Shown here: piece by piece, positions 17,433 through 25,342 of the stretch | How positions within the stretch are numbered: the first letter of the stretch is position 1 | Layout: each line of letters opens with the position of its first letter | NCBI GenBank assembly: GCA_965216905.1 | Contig: OZ244213.1 | Coordinates: 2,542,001-2,606,000, forward strand | DNA: 64,000 nt | Reading direction: 5' to 3' | From: G965216905 sp965216905 | Lineage (GTDB): Bacteria; Actinomycetota; Acidimicrobiia; Spongiisociales; ZC4RG35 | The notes under the pieces: generated by a model | Database searches by the model: none | Told to the model about the DNA's origin: nothing | Seen by the model: only the letters and a program-made list of their open reading frames with translations | Position numbers and translations under genes: made by a program

Positions 17433-17735
17433 GTGCCCGTCAAGCCCGCCCCCCGGTGGATGCGCCGCCTGTGGCGGAACGGAATCACCGCGATGACCCT
17501 CCCCGGAGCGATATATGTCTCCCCGGTGGCTCTCACGGCGGATCGTGAGCGGCTGGCCGACCTGATCAGCCACGAACTGGTCCATGTCCGGCAGTGGCGC
17601 GAACTCGGGACGGTCGGCTTCATTCGCCGGTACCTCGTCGAGTATGTCCGCGGCCGCCGGCGGGGGCTCAGTCACGGGGAGGCATACCTGGCCATCTCGC
17701 TCGAACGAGAAGCTCGCCAAATCGCCGGTTACTGA
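17433..17735 (+). CDS. Small HExxH metalloprotease-like protein (DUF4157-like)
   Basis: From GTG 17433 the protein is 100 aa, with the zinc motif in DLISHELVHVRQWRELG and a basic C-terminus. The frame stays open upstream into the end of leuS, and the added residues look coding (IIYRPSRILAAAGRD, then CDGCGLPDADAVPV with a CxxC). No ATG, GTG or TTG occurs in that stretch. A CTG at 17340 overlapping the leuS stop (CTGA) is the only near-cognate candidate, giving about 131 aa. The substrate is unknown; the size suggests a peptidase-like remnant domain or a zinc-binding housekeeping factor. Confidence 0.65.
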   Translation: MPVKPAPRWMRRLWRNGITAMTLPGAIYVSPVALTADRERLADLISHELVHVRQWRELGTVGFIRRYLVEYVRGRRRGLSHGEAYLAISLEREARQIAGY

Positions 17736-17741
17736 CGGGCG

Positions 17742-17772
17742 GAGTGCCGGAGCGTATGAAGCTCCGGCACTC
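17742..17772. terminator. Perfect 12-bp hairpin between convergent genes
   Basis: GAGTGCCGGAGC (17742-17753), a 7-nt loop, then the exact reverse complement (17761-17772). It overlaps the ppk2 stop codon and follows the HExxH gene by 7 bp. There is no U-tract on either side, but position and perfect pairing suggest a shared bidirectional terminator or 3'-end stabiliser. Confidence 0.65.
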
Positions 17773-18589
17773 AGACGATGCGAATCCCGCTGAGGTCGTC
17801 GGGGTTGTCCGGAAACTGCATGTCGAGATCCTCCATGGTCTCCACCAGCGTGGACGTGATCACCAGGTCCCGGAACCACTTGCGGTCCGCCGGAACCACG
17901 TACCACGGGGCCCACGGGGTCGAGGTCTGCTCGAGCATGTCCTGAAAGGCCGCCTGGTAGTCGTCCCACCGCTTGCGCTCCTCCAGATCTCCCACCGCGA
18001 ACTTCCAATGCTTGGTGGGATCGTCCAGCCGGGCTTGGAGCCGCTCGGCCTGCTCGTCCTTGGAGATGTGCAAATAGAACTTGCGGATCGTCGTTCCTTC
18101 GTCGGCGAGCAGCTTCTCGAATGCATTGATGTGTTTGTAGCGCTGCTGCCACCGGGCCTCGGGCACCAGGCCGTGGACCCGGACGACCAGCACGTCCTCG
18201 TAGTGGGAGCGGTTGAAGATCACGATCTCACCGTCGGCGGGAACATGGCGATGGACCCGCCAGAGGAAGTCGCGAGCCAGCTCCGCTTCGGTCGGCTTCT
18301 TGAACGAAGCCACCTTGACGCCCTGAGGGTTGACGCCGTCGAAGACTCGGCGAATCGTGCCGTCCTTGCCCCCGGTGTCGGTCGCCTGCAGCACCACCAG
18401 CAACCGGCGTCTTCCCTCGGCGTACAGCAACTCCTGGAGCCCCTCCAGCCGCTCGTTCAACTCGGCGTGAAGGAGTCGTCCCTCCTTCTTCCCCCCGTCG
18501 TAATTGCCCGTATCGCGGGTGTCGATGTTGGCCAGGTCCACTCCCGAGCCGGGTTCGACCCGGTATCGGTCGGTGTCGATTGGTCGCAT
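17771..18589 (-). CDS. ppk2: Polyphosphate kinase 2 family protein
   Basis: 272 aa from ATG 18589. It has the PPK2 P-loop LLVVLQATDTGGKDGTIRRV (~75), the FNRSHYEDVLVVRVHGLVPE segment, the RKFYLHISKDEQAERLQARL lid region and WYVVPADRKWFRDL near the C-terminus. PPK2 enzymes move phosphate between polyphosphate and nucleoside mono- or diphosphates. Class I (NDP to NTP) fits this length, but I cannot assign direction from sequence alone. TAGCTT lies 7 bp before the ATG, indicating a leaderless transcript. Divergent from comEA. Confidence 0.9.
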   Translation of the reverse strand: MRPIDTDRYRVEPGSGVDLANIDTRDTGNYDGGKKEGRLLHAELNERLEGLQELLYAEGRRRLLVVLQATDTGGKDGTIRRVFDGVNPQGVKVASFKKPTEAELARDFLWRVHRHVPADGEIVIFNRSHYEDVLVVRVHGLVPEARWQQRYKHINAFEKLLADEGTTIRKFYLHISKDEQAERLQARLDDPTKHWKFAVGDLEERKRWDDYQAAFQDMLEQTSTPWAPWYVVPADRKWFRDLVITSTLVETMEDLDMQFPDNPDDLSGIRIV

Positions 18590-18596
18590 TCGGACC

Positions 18597-18602
18597 AAGC
18601 TA
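18597..18602 (-). promoter_or_regulatory. -10 box TAGCTT for ppk2
   Basis: On the minus strand TAGCTT is followed by 7 bp and the ATG at 18589. No Shine-Dalgarno sequence lies between, so the mRNA is probably leaderless; this also decides against upstream in-frame starts. Confidence 0.55.
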
Positions 18603-18702
18603 ATCGGGTCCGGGTGGAGACGGACCGGTTCCCTCGGCGGTTCCCGTCCGGTAGATATCACCTGAGCGACGTGCGGCGCAGTGTGGGGCGGTCGAGGCGT
18701 GT

Positions 18703-19323
18703 GTGGACGACGAGCGGGCGTGGCGTGCGGTGGTATCGGTGGTGTTGGCGACGGCGGCCATCATCGGAGTATGGATCGGTGGGGTAGGTCGCGGGCCACC
18801 GCCGAGCCCGTTGGCCTCGGGTGAGCAGCTCCCCACCGGCTGGTCGCTTGCTGAACCAGTCGTGTCGACGGTGACAGGAGGGCCGGCTTCCCGGCCGGAC
18901 CAGATCACCGTCCACGTCGCGGGATGGGTGGTGTCGCCCGGTCTCGTCCGCCTCGATCACGATGCCAGAGTCGCCGACGCGGTGGCTGCGGCCGGTGGTG
19001 CAATGGCCGGAGCGGGAATGAGCCAGGTGAATCTGGCTGCCCCGGTAGCCGATGGACAACAGGTCGTGATCCCCGCTCCGTCCACGGCCGGAGCGGCCGA
19101 GGAGGTACATCCGGCCGTCACGGGTGACGGGCGGATCCGAATCAATGCGGCCACGGCGAAGGATCTCGAGTCGCTGCCCGGTGTCGGCCCCGTGCTGGCT
19201 GCACGGATCGTCGATCACCGACAGCAGATCGGGCGCTTCGAGTCCGTCGAGGATCTGCTCGACGTGAGCGGGATCGGCGAGTCGAAGCTGATGGCCATGC
19301 GTGACCGCATCGCCATCCCGTGA
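18703..19323 (+). CDS. comEA: Competence protein ComEA (DNA receptor, helix-hairpin-helix)
   Basis: 206 aa, GTG start. An N-terminal TM anchor (VVSVVLATAAIIGVWIGGVG), a SLBB-type domain at about 65-125 (ITVHVAGWVVSPGLVRLDHD), then the C-terminal helix-hairpin-helix pair (NAATAKDLESLPGVGPVLAA, LLDVSGIGESKL). ComEA binds double-stranded DNA outside the membrane and feeds it to ComEC. Its stop overlaps the comEC start (GTGA). This implies capacity for natural transformation, provided pilus genes exist elsewhere. Confidence 0.93.
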   Translation: MDDERAWRAVVSVVLATAAIIGVWIGGVGRGPPPSPLASGEQLPTGWSLAEPVVSTVTGGPASRPDQITVHVAGWVVSPGLVRLDHDARVADAVAAAGGAMAGAGMSQVNLAAPVADGQQVVIPAPSTAGAAEEVHPAVTGDGRIRINAATAKDLESLPGVGPVLAARIVDHRQQIGRFESVEDLLDVSGIGESKLMAMRDRIAIP

Positions 19324-21476
19324 ACCGCCTTCGGCTGCCCGGGCCCGTCGGTCGGCGCACGCTTCAGGTGGCGGCGTGTACGTGGGTGGGATCGGTGGCA
19401 CCCCGGTTCCGGGCGGACACTCCGAACCTGGCGGTCGCCGTCTTCTCGATGGCGGTGGTGGGTGCGGTCTTGGCGATCTTCACTCTTGTGCGGGTCGACC
19501 GTCGGAGCCGGCGGGTGATGCTATTTGCTGTGGTCCTGGGCGTTGGGACGGGCTGGGCGAATCAGCTCGTCGAGGCTCGGGTGGGTGGCCAGGATCATCG
19601 CGGAGCATCGATCGATGCGACGGCGACGGTGACGTCGGACGCTCGCCAGACCAGGTATGGCTGGCAGGTCACCGTCGAGTTGCGAGATGGCATGCTCGCC
19701 GGGTTGCCGTTTCTCGTGCGTTTCGATCACCGCCCGCCGGTCGATGCCGGCGACGTGGTCTCGATCGAGGATCGGGTGAGCGGTGCACCGCGCCGCATTC
19801 GCGGTGCGATGGTGGCCGGCGTCGTCGATGAGCCGCCGGTCTTCGAGGTGGTCGGGTCGGTCAGCGTCTTCCATGAGCTGGCGAACGGCTTTCGGCACCA
19901 TCTGCTCTCCGGTGTCGATCCGTCCGCCGGTCGCGGTCGGGCGCTCCTCGCAGGCTTTCTCGTCGGGGAGACCGCCGCGGTCGACGACGTCGATCTCGAG
20001 GCGCTGCGCCGAGCCGGGCTGTCCCATTTCGTCGCGGTGTCGGGGAGCAACGTTGCCATGTTCTTGGGGTTGTGGTGGTTGCTGCTCGCGCCGGTGGCGG
20101 TGCACCCGAGGATGCGAGCCGTCAGCGGTGTCGTCGGGGTGATCTTCTTCGTGGTCGTCACCCGCGGCGACGCCTCGGTGGTCAGGGCGGGCGCGATGGC
20201 GTTGGCGGTGCTCGTCGGGAGGTTGGCCGGCCGGTCGATCGACGCCTGGACTGCTCTGGGGCTGGCTGTCACGGGGTCGGTGCTCTCGGCCGGCTCCCTC
20301 GCAACCGATGTCGGCTTCATGCTCTCGGTGGCCGCCACCGTTGGGGTTCTGGCGGGCGGCAGCATGTTCCGCTTTCGGCCGAGACAGGTTGCGCTGGTCT
20401 TGGGGGCTTCGGTCGCCGCGCAAGTGGCGGTCGCCCCCGTGCTGCTGACGGCGGTGGGTTCGGTTCCCTTGCTCGCCCCGCTCGCCAACCTCGTCGCGGC
20501 GCCGCTGGTGGCGGCTTCGACCGCCATCGGGGGTGTCGGGGCGCTTACGGACCTTTCGCCGCTGGTCTCGCTCGGGGCGAGGATCGGGGAAGCCGTCTTG
20601 GAATTGGCCGCAATGGCCGCGCCCTGGCCGCAGCTCGACATACCGCGAGCGCTCGGGCTGGTGGTGGCGGCGTTGGCGACGTGGCGGCTCCCGAGTCTCC
20701 GGCCGGCGGCGGTGGTTGTCGCCGTCGCGCTGGTGGTGGCCGGACTGTGGCATGGTGCGATCGAGCGTCCCGCAGTCGTCTTCCTCGACGTTGGACAGGG
20801 TGATGCCATCCTGGTGCTCGGACCGGACGTCACCACCCTGGTCGATGCCGGACCCGACCCGGTGGCGCTGGCGACGGCGCTCGATCGGTACGGCGTCGAC
20901 CGACTCGACCTTCTGGTGTTCACCCACGCCCATGCCGATCATGTCGAGGGTGCTCGCTCGGTGATCGGCCGGATTCCCACCGAGCGGATCTGGGCCGACT
21001 TCCGAGGTGAGTCCACCGCGTCGTCCCGATGGCTGGTGGGGGCGGCGGCCGAAGCCCAGATCCCCGTCGATCGTCCGGCGCCGGGGTGGTCCGTGGCGGG
21101 GACGGGGGTGGCGATGACCGTTCAGGCACCCCTGCGCCGCTACGACGACCCGAACGACCAGTCCATCGTGCTTCTCGTCGACGCGGCGGGCCGGTCGATC
21201 CTTCTGACCGGGGATGTCGAAGCTCACGCCCAGGCCGACATCACCCCCACCGACGTCGACGTCTTGAAAGTACCCCATCACGGGTCCGACACATCGGACG
21301 TCGCATGGCTCGCCGCCACCTCGCCCGAGCTGGCCGTGATCCAGGTCGGGGCGAACGACTTCGGCCATCCGTCACCGGAGGTCATCGCTGCGCTGCACGC
21401 GGTGGGAGCCACGGTGCTCCGCACCGACACCCACGGCGACGTCATCCTCGAACCGGCCGGCTACCGCCACGACTGA
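19320..21476 (+). CDS. comEC: DNA uptake channel protein ComEC/Rec2
   Basis: 718 aa, GTG start overlapping comEA. N-terminal TM segments and an OB-like soluble part (~60-170) precede the multi-helix Competence domain (~185-455, with SHFVAVSGSNVAMFLGL). The C-terminal third is a metallo-beta-lactamase-fold domain (FLDVGQGDAILVLGPDVTTL, FTHAHADHVEGARS, VPHHGSDTSDVAWL). ComEC forms the inner-membrane channel for single-stranded DNA, and the C-terminal domain probably degrades the other strand. The H-x-H-x-D-H motif is intact. Confidence 0.95.
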   Translation: MNRLRLPGPVGRRTLQVAACTWVGSVAPRFRADTPNLAVAVFSMAVVGAVLAIFTLVRVDRRSRRVMLFAVVLGVGTGWANQLVEARVGGQDHRGASIDATATVTSDARQTRYGWQVTVELRDGMLAGLPFLVRFDHRPPVDAGDVVSIEDRVSGAPRRIRGAMVAGVVDEPPVFEVVGSVSVFHELANGFRHHLLSGVDPSAGRGRALLAGFLVGETAAVDDVDLEALRRAGLSHFVAVSGSNVAMFLGLWWLLLAPVAVHPRMRAVSGVVGVIFFVVVTRGDASVVRAGAMALAVLVGRLAGRSIDAWTALGLAVTGSVLSAGSLATDVGFMLSVAATVGVLAGGSMFRFRPRQVALVLGASVAAQVAVAPVLLTAVGSVPLLAPLANLVAAPLVAASTAIGGVGALTDLSPLVSLGARIGEAVLELAAMAAPWPQLDIPRALGLVVAALATWRLPSLRPAAVVVAVALVVAGLWHGAIERPAVVFLDVGQGDAILVLGPDVTTLVDAGPDPVALATALDRYGVDRLDLLVFTHAHADHVEGARSVIGRIPTERIWADFRGESTASSRWLVGAAAEAQIPVDRPAPGWSVAGTGVAMTVQAPLRRYDDPNDQSIVLLVDAAGRSILLTGDVEAHAQADITPTDVDVLKVPHHGSDTSDVAWLAATSPELAVIQVGANDFGHPSPEVIAALHAVGATVLRTDTHGDVILEPAGYRHD

Positions 21477-21490
21477 GTCGCCCTTATCCC

Positions 21491-21652
21491 GCTTTTTATG
21501 ACCGGAACGGTACGGAAACCGTACCGTTCCGGTCATGAGAAGTGCGTCCGCCTCCCAACAGAGGGTCGGCCGGCGCCGGGGGTGGCGCCCCGCCCGCCCC
21601 GTTCTCGCGACCGAAACCGGGCGCAAAGTGGGCCGTTTGGGTCATAAAAAGC
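21491..21652. repeat. Paired inverted element with a perfect 18-bp palindrome
   Basis: The left copy (21491-21546) starts GCTTTTTATGACC and contains ATGACCGGAACGGTACGG, AAA, then the exact reverse complement (21498-21536). The right copy is the same element on the other strand (21652 down to 21597): it again begins GCTTTTTATGACC, then AACGG and later CGGTC and GAGAA at the same spacing, but its hairpin is imperfect. Each copy immediately follows the 3' end of one of two convergent genes. No coding potential. Confidence 0.7.
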
Positions 21653-21672
21653 CCGGCCGCGAGGGCTCAGGT
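21640..21672 (-). terminator. Rho-independent terminator of the 4-TM protein gene
   Basis: Reading the minus strand after the stop at 21667: AGCCC, an 8-nt loop, GGGCT, then TTTTT. The U-tract is the start of the right copy of the paired inverted element. Confidence 0.55.
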
Positions 21673-22065
21673 GGCCCGGGTGGTGGTGCGGAGAAGCTGT
21701 GCTTCCTTCCAGGCGAACCAGGCGACCGCGCCGGTGATACCGATGGTCGTGAGTACTCCGACGGGGGTGAAGATGCCCCTGGTGATGGTGAGCAGGGTCA
21801 CAATGCCCACGATCCAGGCGAGGTCGGCGACGAGCACGGCCGGCAGCGTGGACCGAGGTCTTCGCCGAGCGCCGGACCCGGTTGCCAGACCGAACACCAG
21901 CACCCCGGCGCCGACCGTCGACAGGAGCCATGCGGGGGGTCCGAGGAAGCCGGCGAGCCACGGGCCGCCCACCGCCAGAGCAGCACCGGTGAGGAGCGAG
22001 AACCGGCTGTTCGCCCGGAGGAGACGTTGCGTGGCGTCGATCGAGGTCGCTGATGCCGTACTCAT
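21667..22065 (-). CDS. Small membrane protein with four predicted TM segments
   Basis: 132 aa from ATG 22065, which has GAGGA upstream; an ATG at 22074 would add three residues. Hydrophobic segments: FSLLTGAALAVGGPWLAGFL, WLLSTVGAGVLVFGLATG, PAVLVADLAWIVGIVTLLTI and VGVLTTIGITGAVAWFAW. The layout resembles small integral membrane proteins annotated only as hypothetical. It is divergent from the XRE/MmyB regulator with about 85 bp between them, so that regulator may control it. Confidence 0.7.
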   Translation of the reverse strand: MSTASATSIDATQRLLRANSRFSLLTGAALAVGGPWLAGFLGPPAWLLSTVGAGVLVFGLATGSGARRRPRSTLPAVLVADLAWIVGIVTLLTITRGIFTPVGVLTTIGITGAVAWFAWKEAQLLRTTTRAT

Positions 22066-22138
22066 GACGCCCATCCTCGGACCGAGACGTCGTGTTGTCG
22101 ATTACGTGGCAGGTAGTCGATTCGATCCAGGTCTTCGG

Positions 22139-22144
22139 TAGGTT
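22139..22144 (+). promoter_or_regulatory. -10 box TAGGTT for the MmyB-type regulator
   Basis: TAGGTT is 7 bp before GTG 22152, with no ribosome site between them. It supports a leaderless GTG start over the in-frame ATG at 22092. Confidence 0.55.
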
Positions 22145-22151
22145 GCAGACC

Positions 22152-22961
22152 GTGTCCACCTCCACCGCCCCTCCGTCGACGACGCCGGTGGGAGATCTGC
22201 TCCGGAGCTGGCGCCGGGCGAGACGGCTGAGCCAACTCGACCTGGCCGCGTCAGCAGCGGTCTCCCAGCGCCATCTCTCCTTTGTCGAGACCGGGCGTTC
22301 CCGGCCGAGCCGGGAGATGATCCTTCACCTCGCCACCGTGCTGGAGGTGCCGCTGCGCGGCCGGAACGAACTGCTGGTCGCCGCCGGTCTGGCGCCCGCC
22401 TTTCCGGATGCCGCGACGGACGGCGACTCCCACGGCGTCATTCGAACGATGCTCGGCCGCGTCATCGACGCGCACCGCCCCTACCCGGCCCTCGTGGTGG
22501 ACCGGCTGTGGAATGTCGTCGAGGCCAATCCGGCGGCGTCCGTGATGCTGGCGAGCGCCGGCGACCAGCCCAACCTGATCCGGGCGGTGTTCCGGCCCGA
22601 CGGGCTCTGGAGGCAAGTCGAGAACTGGGACCAAGCGGGACCGGCATGGTGGAGTCGGCTCCGGGCCGAGCTCAGGGCGGCTCCGTTCGACCATGCGTTG
22701 CGAGACCTGATCGACGAAGTGTCGCAGTGGCACACGTTCGAGCCCTTCGACCTCATCGCGGATGCAACGGCTCCGGCCATGGAGGTGCGGCTTCGGCTGG
22801 GTGTGGAGGTCGTGAGCTTCATTACGACGGTCGTACAGGTCGCCTTGCCGACGGTCGTCGTCGCGCAGGAGTGGCGCGCAGAGCTGTTCTACCCCTCGAA
22901 CCCGGGGTCGGACGAGACGTGGCGGCAGGTGTGGGAATCCTCGGCCGCGAGCGCCGGTTGA
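22152..22961 (+). CDS. XRE-family regulator with MmyB-like ligand domain
   Basis: 269 aa. The N-terminal helix-turn-helix covers about 10-70 (LLRSWRRARRLSQLDLAASA, SFVETGRSRPSREMILHLAT). Residues ~85-265 match the MmyB-type domain: PYPALVVDRLWNVVEANPAA, GLWRQVENWDQAG and HTFEPFDLIADATAPAMEVR. MmyB-domain regulators are linked to small-molecule, possibly fatty-acid, sensing next to enzyme genes they control. The next gene, the DHPS-like protein, starts 7 bp later, so both are probably one transcript. Confidence 0.88.
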   Translation: MSTSTAPPSTTPVGDLLRSWRRARRLSQLDLAASAAVSQRHLSFVETGRSRPSREMILHLATVLEVPLRGRNELLVAAGLAPAFPDAATDGDSHGVIRTMLGRVIDAHRPYPALVVDRLWNVVEANPAASVMLASAGDQPNLIRAVFRPDGLWRQVENWDQAGPAWWSRLRAELRAAPFDHALRDLIDEVSQWHTFEPFDLIADATAPAMEVRLRLGVEVVSFITTVVQVALPTVVVAQEWRAELFYPSNPGSDETWRQVWESSAASAG

Positions 22962-22968
22962 TGCCCGC

Positions 22969-23796
22969 ATGAATCGACCACCGCCGCTGAGGATCGGAGC
23001 GCGCCGGCTGGGCTTCGGATCCGTGACGCATGTCATGAGCGTCATCAACGTCTCGCCGGAGTCGAAGAACACGCACACGGTGGCGACGACCCCCGAGGCG
23101 GCTCTCGAGATGGCTCGCCGTCACCGTGACCTGGGCGTGTCGATCGTGGATGTCGGCGGCCAGTCCTCCCATCCCGACAACCAGACCCTCCAACCGGCGG
23201 AAGAGATCGCACGACTCGTGCCGGTCGTGTCGCGATTGGCCGCCGACGGATTCCTCGTGTCGGTCGACACGTGGAAACCGGAGGTCGCCGCCGCCTGTGT
23301 CGATGTGGGGGCGGCGATGGTGAACGACACCGGAGGACTAGGGGATCCGGCGATGCGGCGGGTTGTCGCCGATACCGGCGTCCCGGCGGTATTGATGTAC
23401 GTCGAGGGTGACCACCCGCACGCAGTCGGCGATGTCCTCATCTCCGGGGACAAGGCGGTGATGACCGCCCAATGGATGCGAGAGCGGCTGGAGATCCTGG
23501 CGCACGATGGCGTCTCTTCGCTGGTGGTCGATCCGGGTATCGCCATCAACTACGGAGGTGACTACCAGGCGTACACCCGGATGCAGCTGGAGGTGATCCG
23601 ATCGATCGACGCGGTTCGAGCCCTCGGATTGCCGGTTCTGGTTCCGATTCCCAGGAAGGTCGAGGATCACCGGGTCGCCGCCTACATCGCCATGGCGCTG
23701 GAACATGGTGCCGATCTCATTCGGGTCCATGACGTCGAGATGGCCTGCGACCTAGCCCGCCTCTTCGACCGGATGCCGGGGGAGCCCGCCCGGTGA
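22969..23796 (+). CDS. Atypical dihydropteroate-synthase-like (pterin-binding) protein
   Basis: 275 aa with a TIM-barrel pattern parallel to FolP: VMSVINVSPESK in place of MGVVNVTPDSFSDG; VDVGGQSSHPDN in place of DIGGESTRPG; MVNDTGGLGD in place of INDVSG; VVDPGIAINYGGD in place of the DPGIGFGK loop; PVLVPIPRKVED in place of GxSRKxF; and IRVHDVEMA preserved. The pterin-pocket positions are thus partly kept, but the SRK phosphate/pABA loop and the flexible DSFSDGG loop are changed. It may be a diverged FolP with another substrate, or a non-folate pterin-binding enzyme. No other folate genes are adjacent; it follows an XRE/MmyB regulator. Confidence 0.7.
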   Translation: MNRPPPLRIGARRLGFGSVTHVMSVINVSPESKNTHTVATTPEAALEMARRHRDLGVSIVDVGGQSSHPDNQTLQPAEEIARLVPVVSRLAADGFLVSVDTWKPEVAAACVDVGAAMVNDTGGLGDPAMRRVVADTGVPAVLMYVEGDHPHAVGDVLISGDKAVMTAQWMRERLEILAHDGVSSLVVDPGIAINYGGDYQAYTRMQLEVIRSIDAVRALGLPVLVPIPRKVEDHRVAAYIAMALEHGADLIRVHDVEMACDLARLFDRMPGEPAR

Positions 23797-23840
23797 TGCG
23801 GTGAGCAGGCCGGCGCGCCGCAGGTACGCGGCCGGCCGCC

Positions 23841-23846
23841 TACGCT
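23841..23846 (+). promoter_or_regulatory. -10 box TACGCT for holA
   Basis: TACGCT ends 7 bp before GTG 23854 and no Shine-Dalgarno sequence is present, indicating a leaderless transcript. Confidence 0.5.
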
Positions 23847-23853
23847 GCCGATC

Positions 23854-24855
23854 GTGGTCGCCGTTCTGCACGTCTCCTGCGCTCGGAATGCGGGTCCGGG
23901 CGAACGCCAGACGATGCTGGAGCGGTCGCGAGCGTATCTCGCCGACCACGGGGTGGAACCGTCGGACATCGTCCGGATCGATGTTCCCGGTCGCGGCGCC
24001 GCAAGCGAACAGGAGGGCACGGACCGAACGGTTCGCTCGGAGGTCGAGCCGGCGATCCCACTGCTGCAATCCGGCTCTCTGTTCGGGGGGCGGCAGGGCT
24101 TGGAGGTGGTCGACGCCCAGCACCTCCACGTCGGAGAGGCCGAGGTCATTGCCGACCTGCTGCGTGCGATGGGCCCCGACGCCGCGGTCGTCGTGCTGGT
24201 GTCGGAGGGAAAGCTGGCCGCTCCGCTGAAGAAGGTGGTGGCCGAGGTGGGCGAGACCACCGAGGTTCGGAAGATCTGGGAGTCGAACGCCCAGCGCTGG
24301 CTCCAGTCCGAAGTATCGGCTCGCGGACTCGACCTGGGAGGGGAGGCAGTGGCGGCGCTGATCCAGCGATTCGGTGCCGACACGGCCTCGTTGGGTCAGG
24401 CGCTGGATCAGCTGGCCGACACGCGGGGCCGCATCACGGCCGAAACCATTCTCGATCGGTTCAAGAACCGACCGAACGAGCCCATCTTCCACTACACCGA
24501 TGCCGTCACCAAGGGTGATACCGCCGAAGCCCTGCGGCGGCTCACCGACCAGTTGGTCCACCAGCACCCGCTCGTCCTGCTGGCCGCATTGGAATCGGAG
24601 GTGCGCCGCCGAGCGATCGCCCTCTCCGCCCCGGACAAGGAGACGTTTGCCGAGATGATGGGCGCCCGAGCTCGCGACAAGTGGGTCGATCGAGTGTGGC
24701 GGCAGCGGAGCCGGCTCCGCGATTCTTCGCTCCGGAAGGCGATGGACGCACTCGTCCGGGCCGACCGGGTCCTGAAATCGGCCCCCGAGGAACTCCACCG
24801 CGTCACCATGGAACGGCTCACGCTGGCGATGTCGCGCTGGATGGTCGGCCGCTGA
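23854..24855 (+). CDS. holA: DNA polymerase III delta subunit
   Basis: 333 aa, normal length. An AAA+-like N-terminal domain without a Walker A motif (FGGRQGLEVVDAQHLHVGEA, AVVVLVSEGKLAAPLKK), then helical collar regions (LIQRFGADTASLGQALDQLA, IFHYTDAVTKGDTAEALRRL). HolA opens the sliding clamp as part of the clamp loader. Its place after the competence genes and before rpsT is conserved across many bacteria and supports the call. The C-terminal part RVLKSAPEELHRVTMERLTL is typical. Confidence 0.9.
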   Translation: MVAVLHVSCARNAGPGERQTMLERSRAYLADHGVEPSDIVRIDVPGRGAASEQEGTDRTVRSEVEPAIPLLQSGSLFGGRQGLEVVDAQHLHVGEAEVIADLLRAMGPDAAVVVLVSEGKLAAPLKKVVAEVGETTEVRKIWESNAQRWLQSEVSARGLDLGGEAVAALIQRFGADTASLGQALDQLADTRGRITAETILDRFKNRPNEPIFHYTDAVTKGDTAEALRRLTDQLVHQHPLVLLAALESEVRRRAIALSAPDKETFAEMMGARARDKWVDRVWRQRSRLRDSSLRKAMDALVRADRVLKSAPEELHRVTMERLTLAMSRWMVGR

Positions 24856-24912
24856 AGAAAGGGTGGCTCGGAGCAGGTGGTGCCGTCGGGCGGATTCATC
24901 CGCCGAACGAGA

Positions 24913-25173
24913 TCAGCCGAGGTCGGCGATCTGCCTGGCCAGCCGGGCCTTCTTGCGGGCGGCGGTGTTCTTGTGCAGCACACCCTTGGCGACGGCCGTG
25001 TCGATGCTCGCCTGAGCACGGCGGAACTGCTCGTCGATGTCTTCGGCGCCTTCACCGGCGGCGGTGACCGCCTGCTTGATTCGGGTCTTCATCTCGGAAC
25101 GGATCGACTTGTTCCGTTCGTTCCGAACCGCGTTCTGGCGGTTCCGCTTCATCTGTGACTTGATGTTTGCCAT
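24913..25173 (-). CDS. rpsT: Ribosomal protein S20
   Basis: 86 aa, highly basic. It begins MANIKSQMKRNRQNAVRNER and contains KSIRSEMKTRIKQAV and VLHKNTAARKKARLARQI, all canonical for S20, which binds 16S rRNA early in 30S assembly. The leader upstream of the ATG is about 95 nt, from a clear promoter on the minus strand. S20 is known to be autoregulated in E. coli, but I see no clear conserved structure in this leader. Confidence 0.97.
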   Translation of the reverse strand: MANIKSQMKRNRQNAVRNERNKSIRSEMKTRIKQAVTAAGEGAEDIDEQFRRAQASIDTAVAKGVLHKNTAARKKARLARQIADLG

Positions 25174-25277
25174 GAGCGAGTTCGAATCCTCGGTAGCCGT
25201 CTGAGGCGGACCCGAACCGCGGATCCTGCCGGAGGGATGCGGCCGACCCGTCCTGGACAGGTGCGGCGCGATTCGGA

Positions 25278-25307
25278 AATCTAGCACTGCCGGCTTCCCC
25301 GGTACAA
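25278..25307 (-). promoter_or_regulatory. rpsT promoter
   Basis: On the minus strand: TTGTAC (25302-25307), an 18-bp spacer, TAGATT (25278-25283). It gives a leader of about 95 nt ahead of rpsT. Confidence 0.65.
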
Positions 25308-25308
25308 T
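25303..25308 (+). promoter_or_regulatory. -10 box TACAAT for lepA, overlapping the rpsT -35
   Basis: TACAAT is a strong -10 box about 35 bp before the lepA GTG, with GGAG as ribosome site. It occupies the same base pairs as the -35 box of the divergent rpsT promoter. Confidence 0.55.
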
Positions 25309-25342
25309 CGTTCAGCCTGCTCTCCCTCCCATTCGGAGCCTC

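Noticed and set aside
19521..21368. Long open frame antisense to comEC
   Set aside because: Product is Arg/Asp/His-rich without motifs; comEC explains the region fully.
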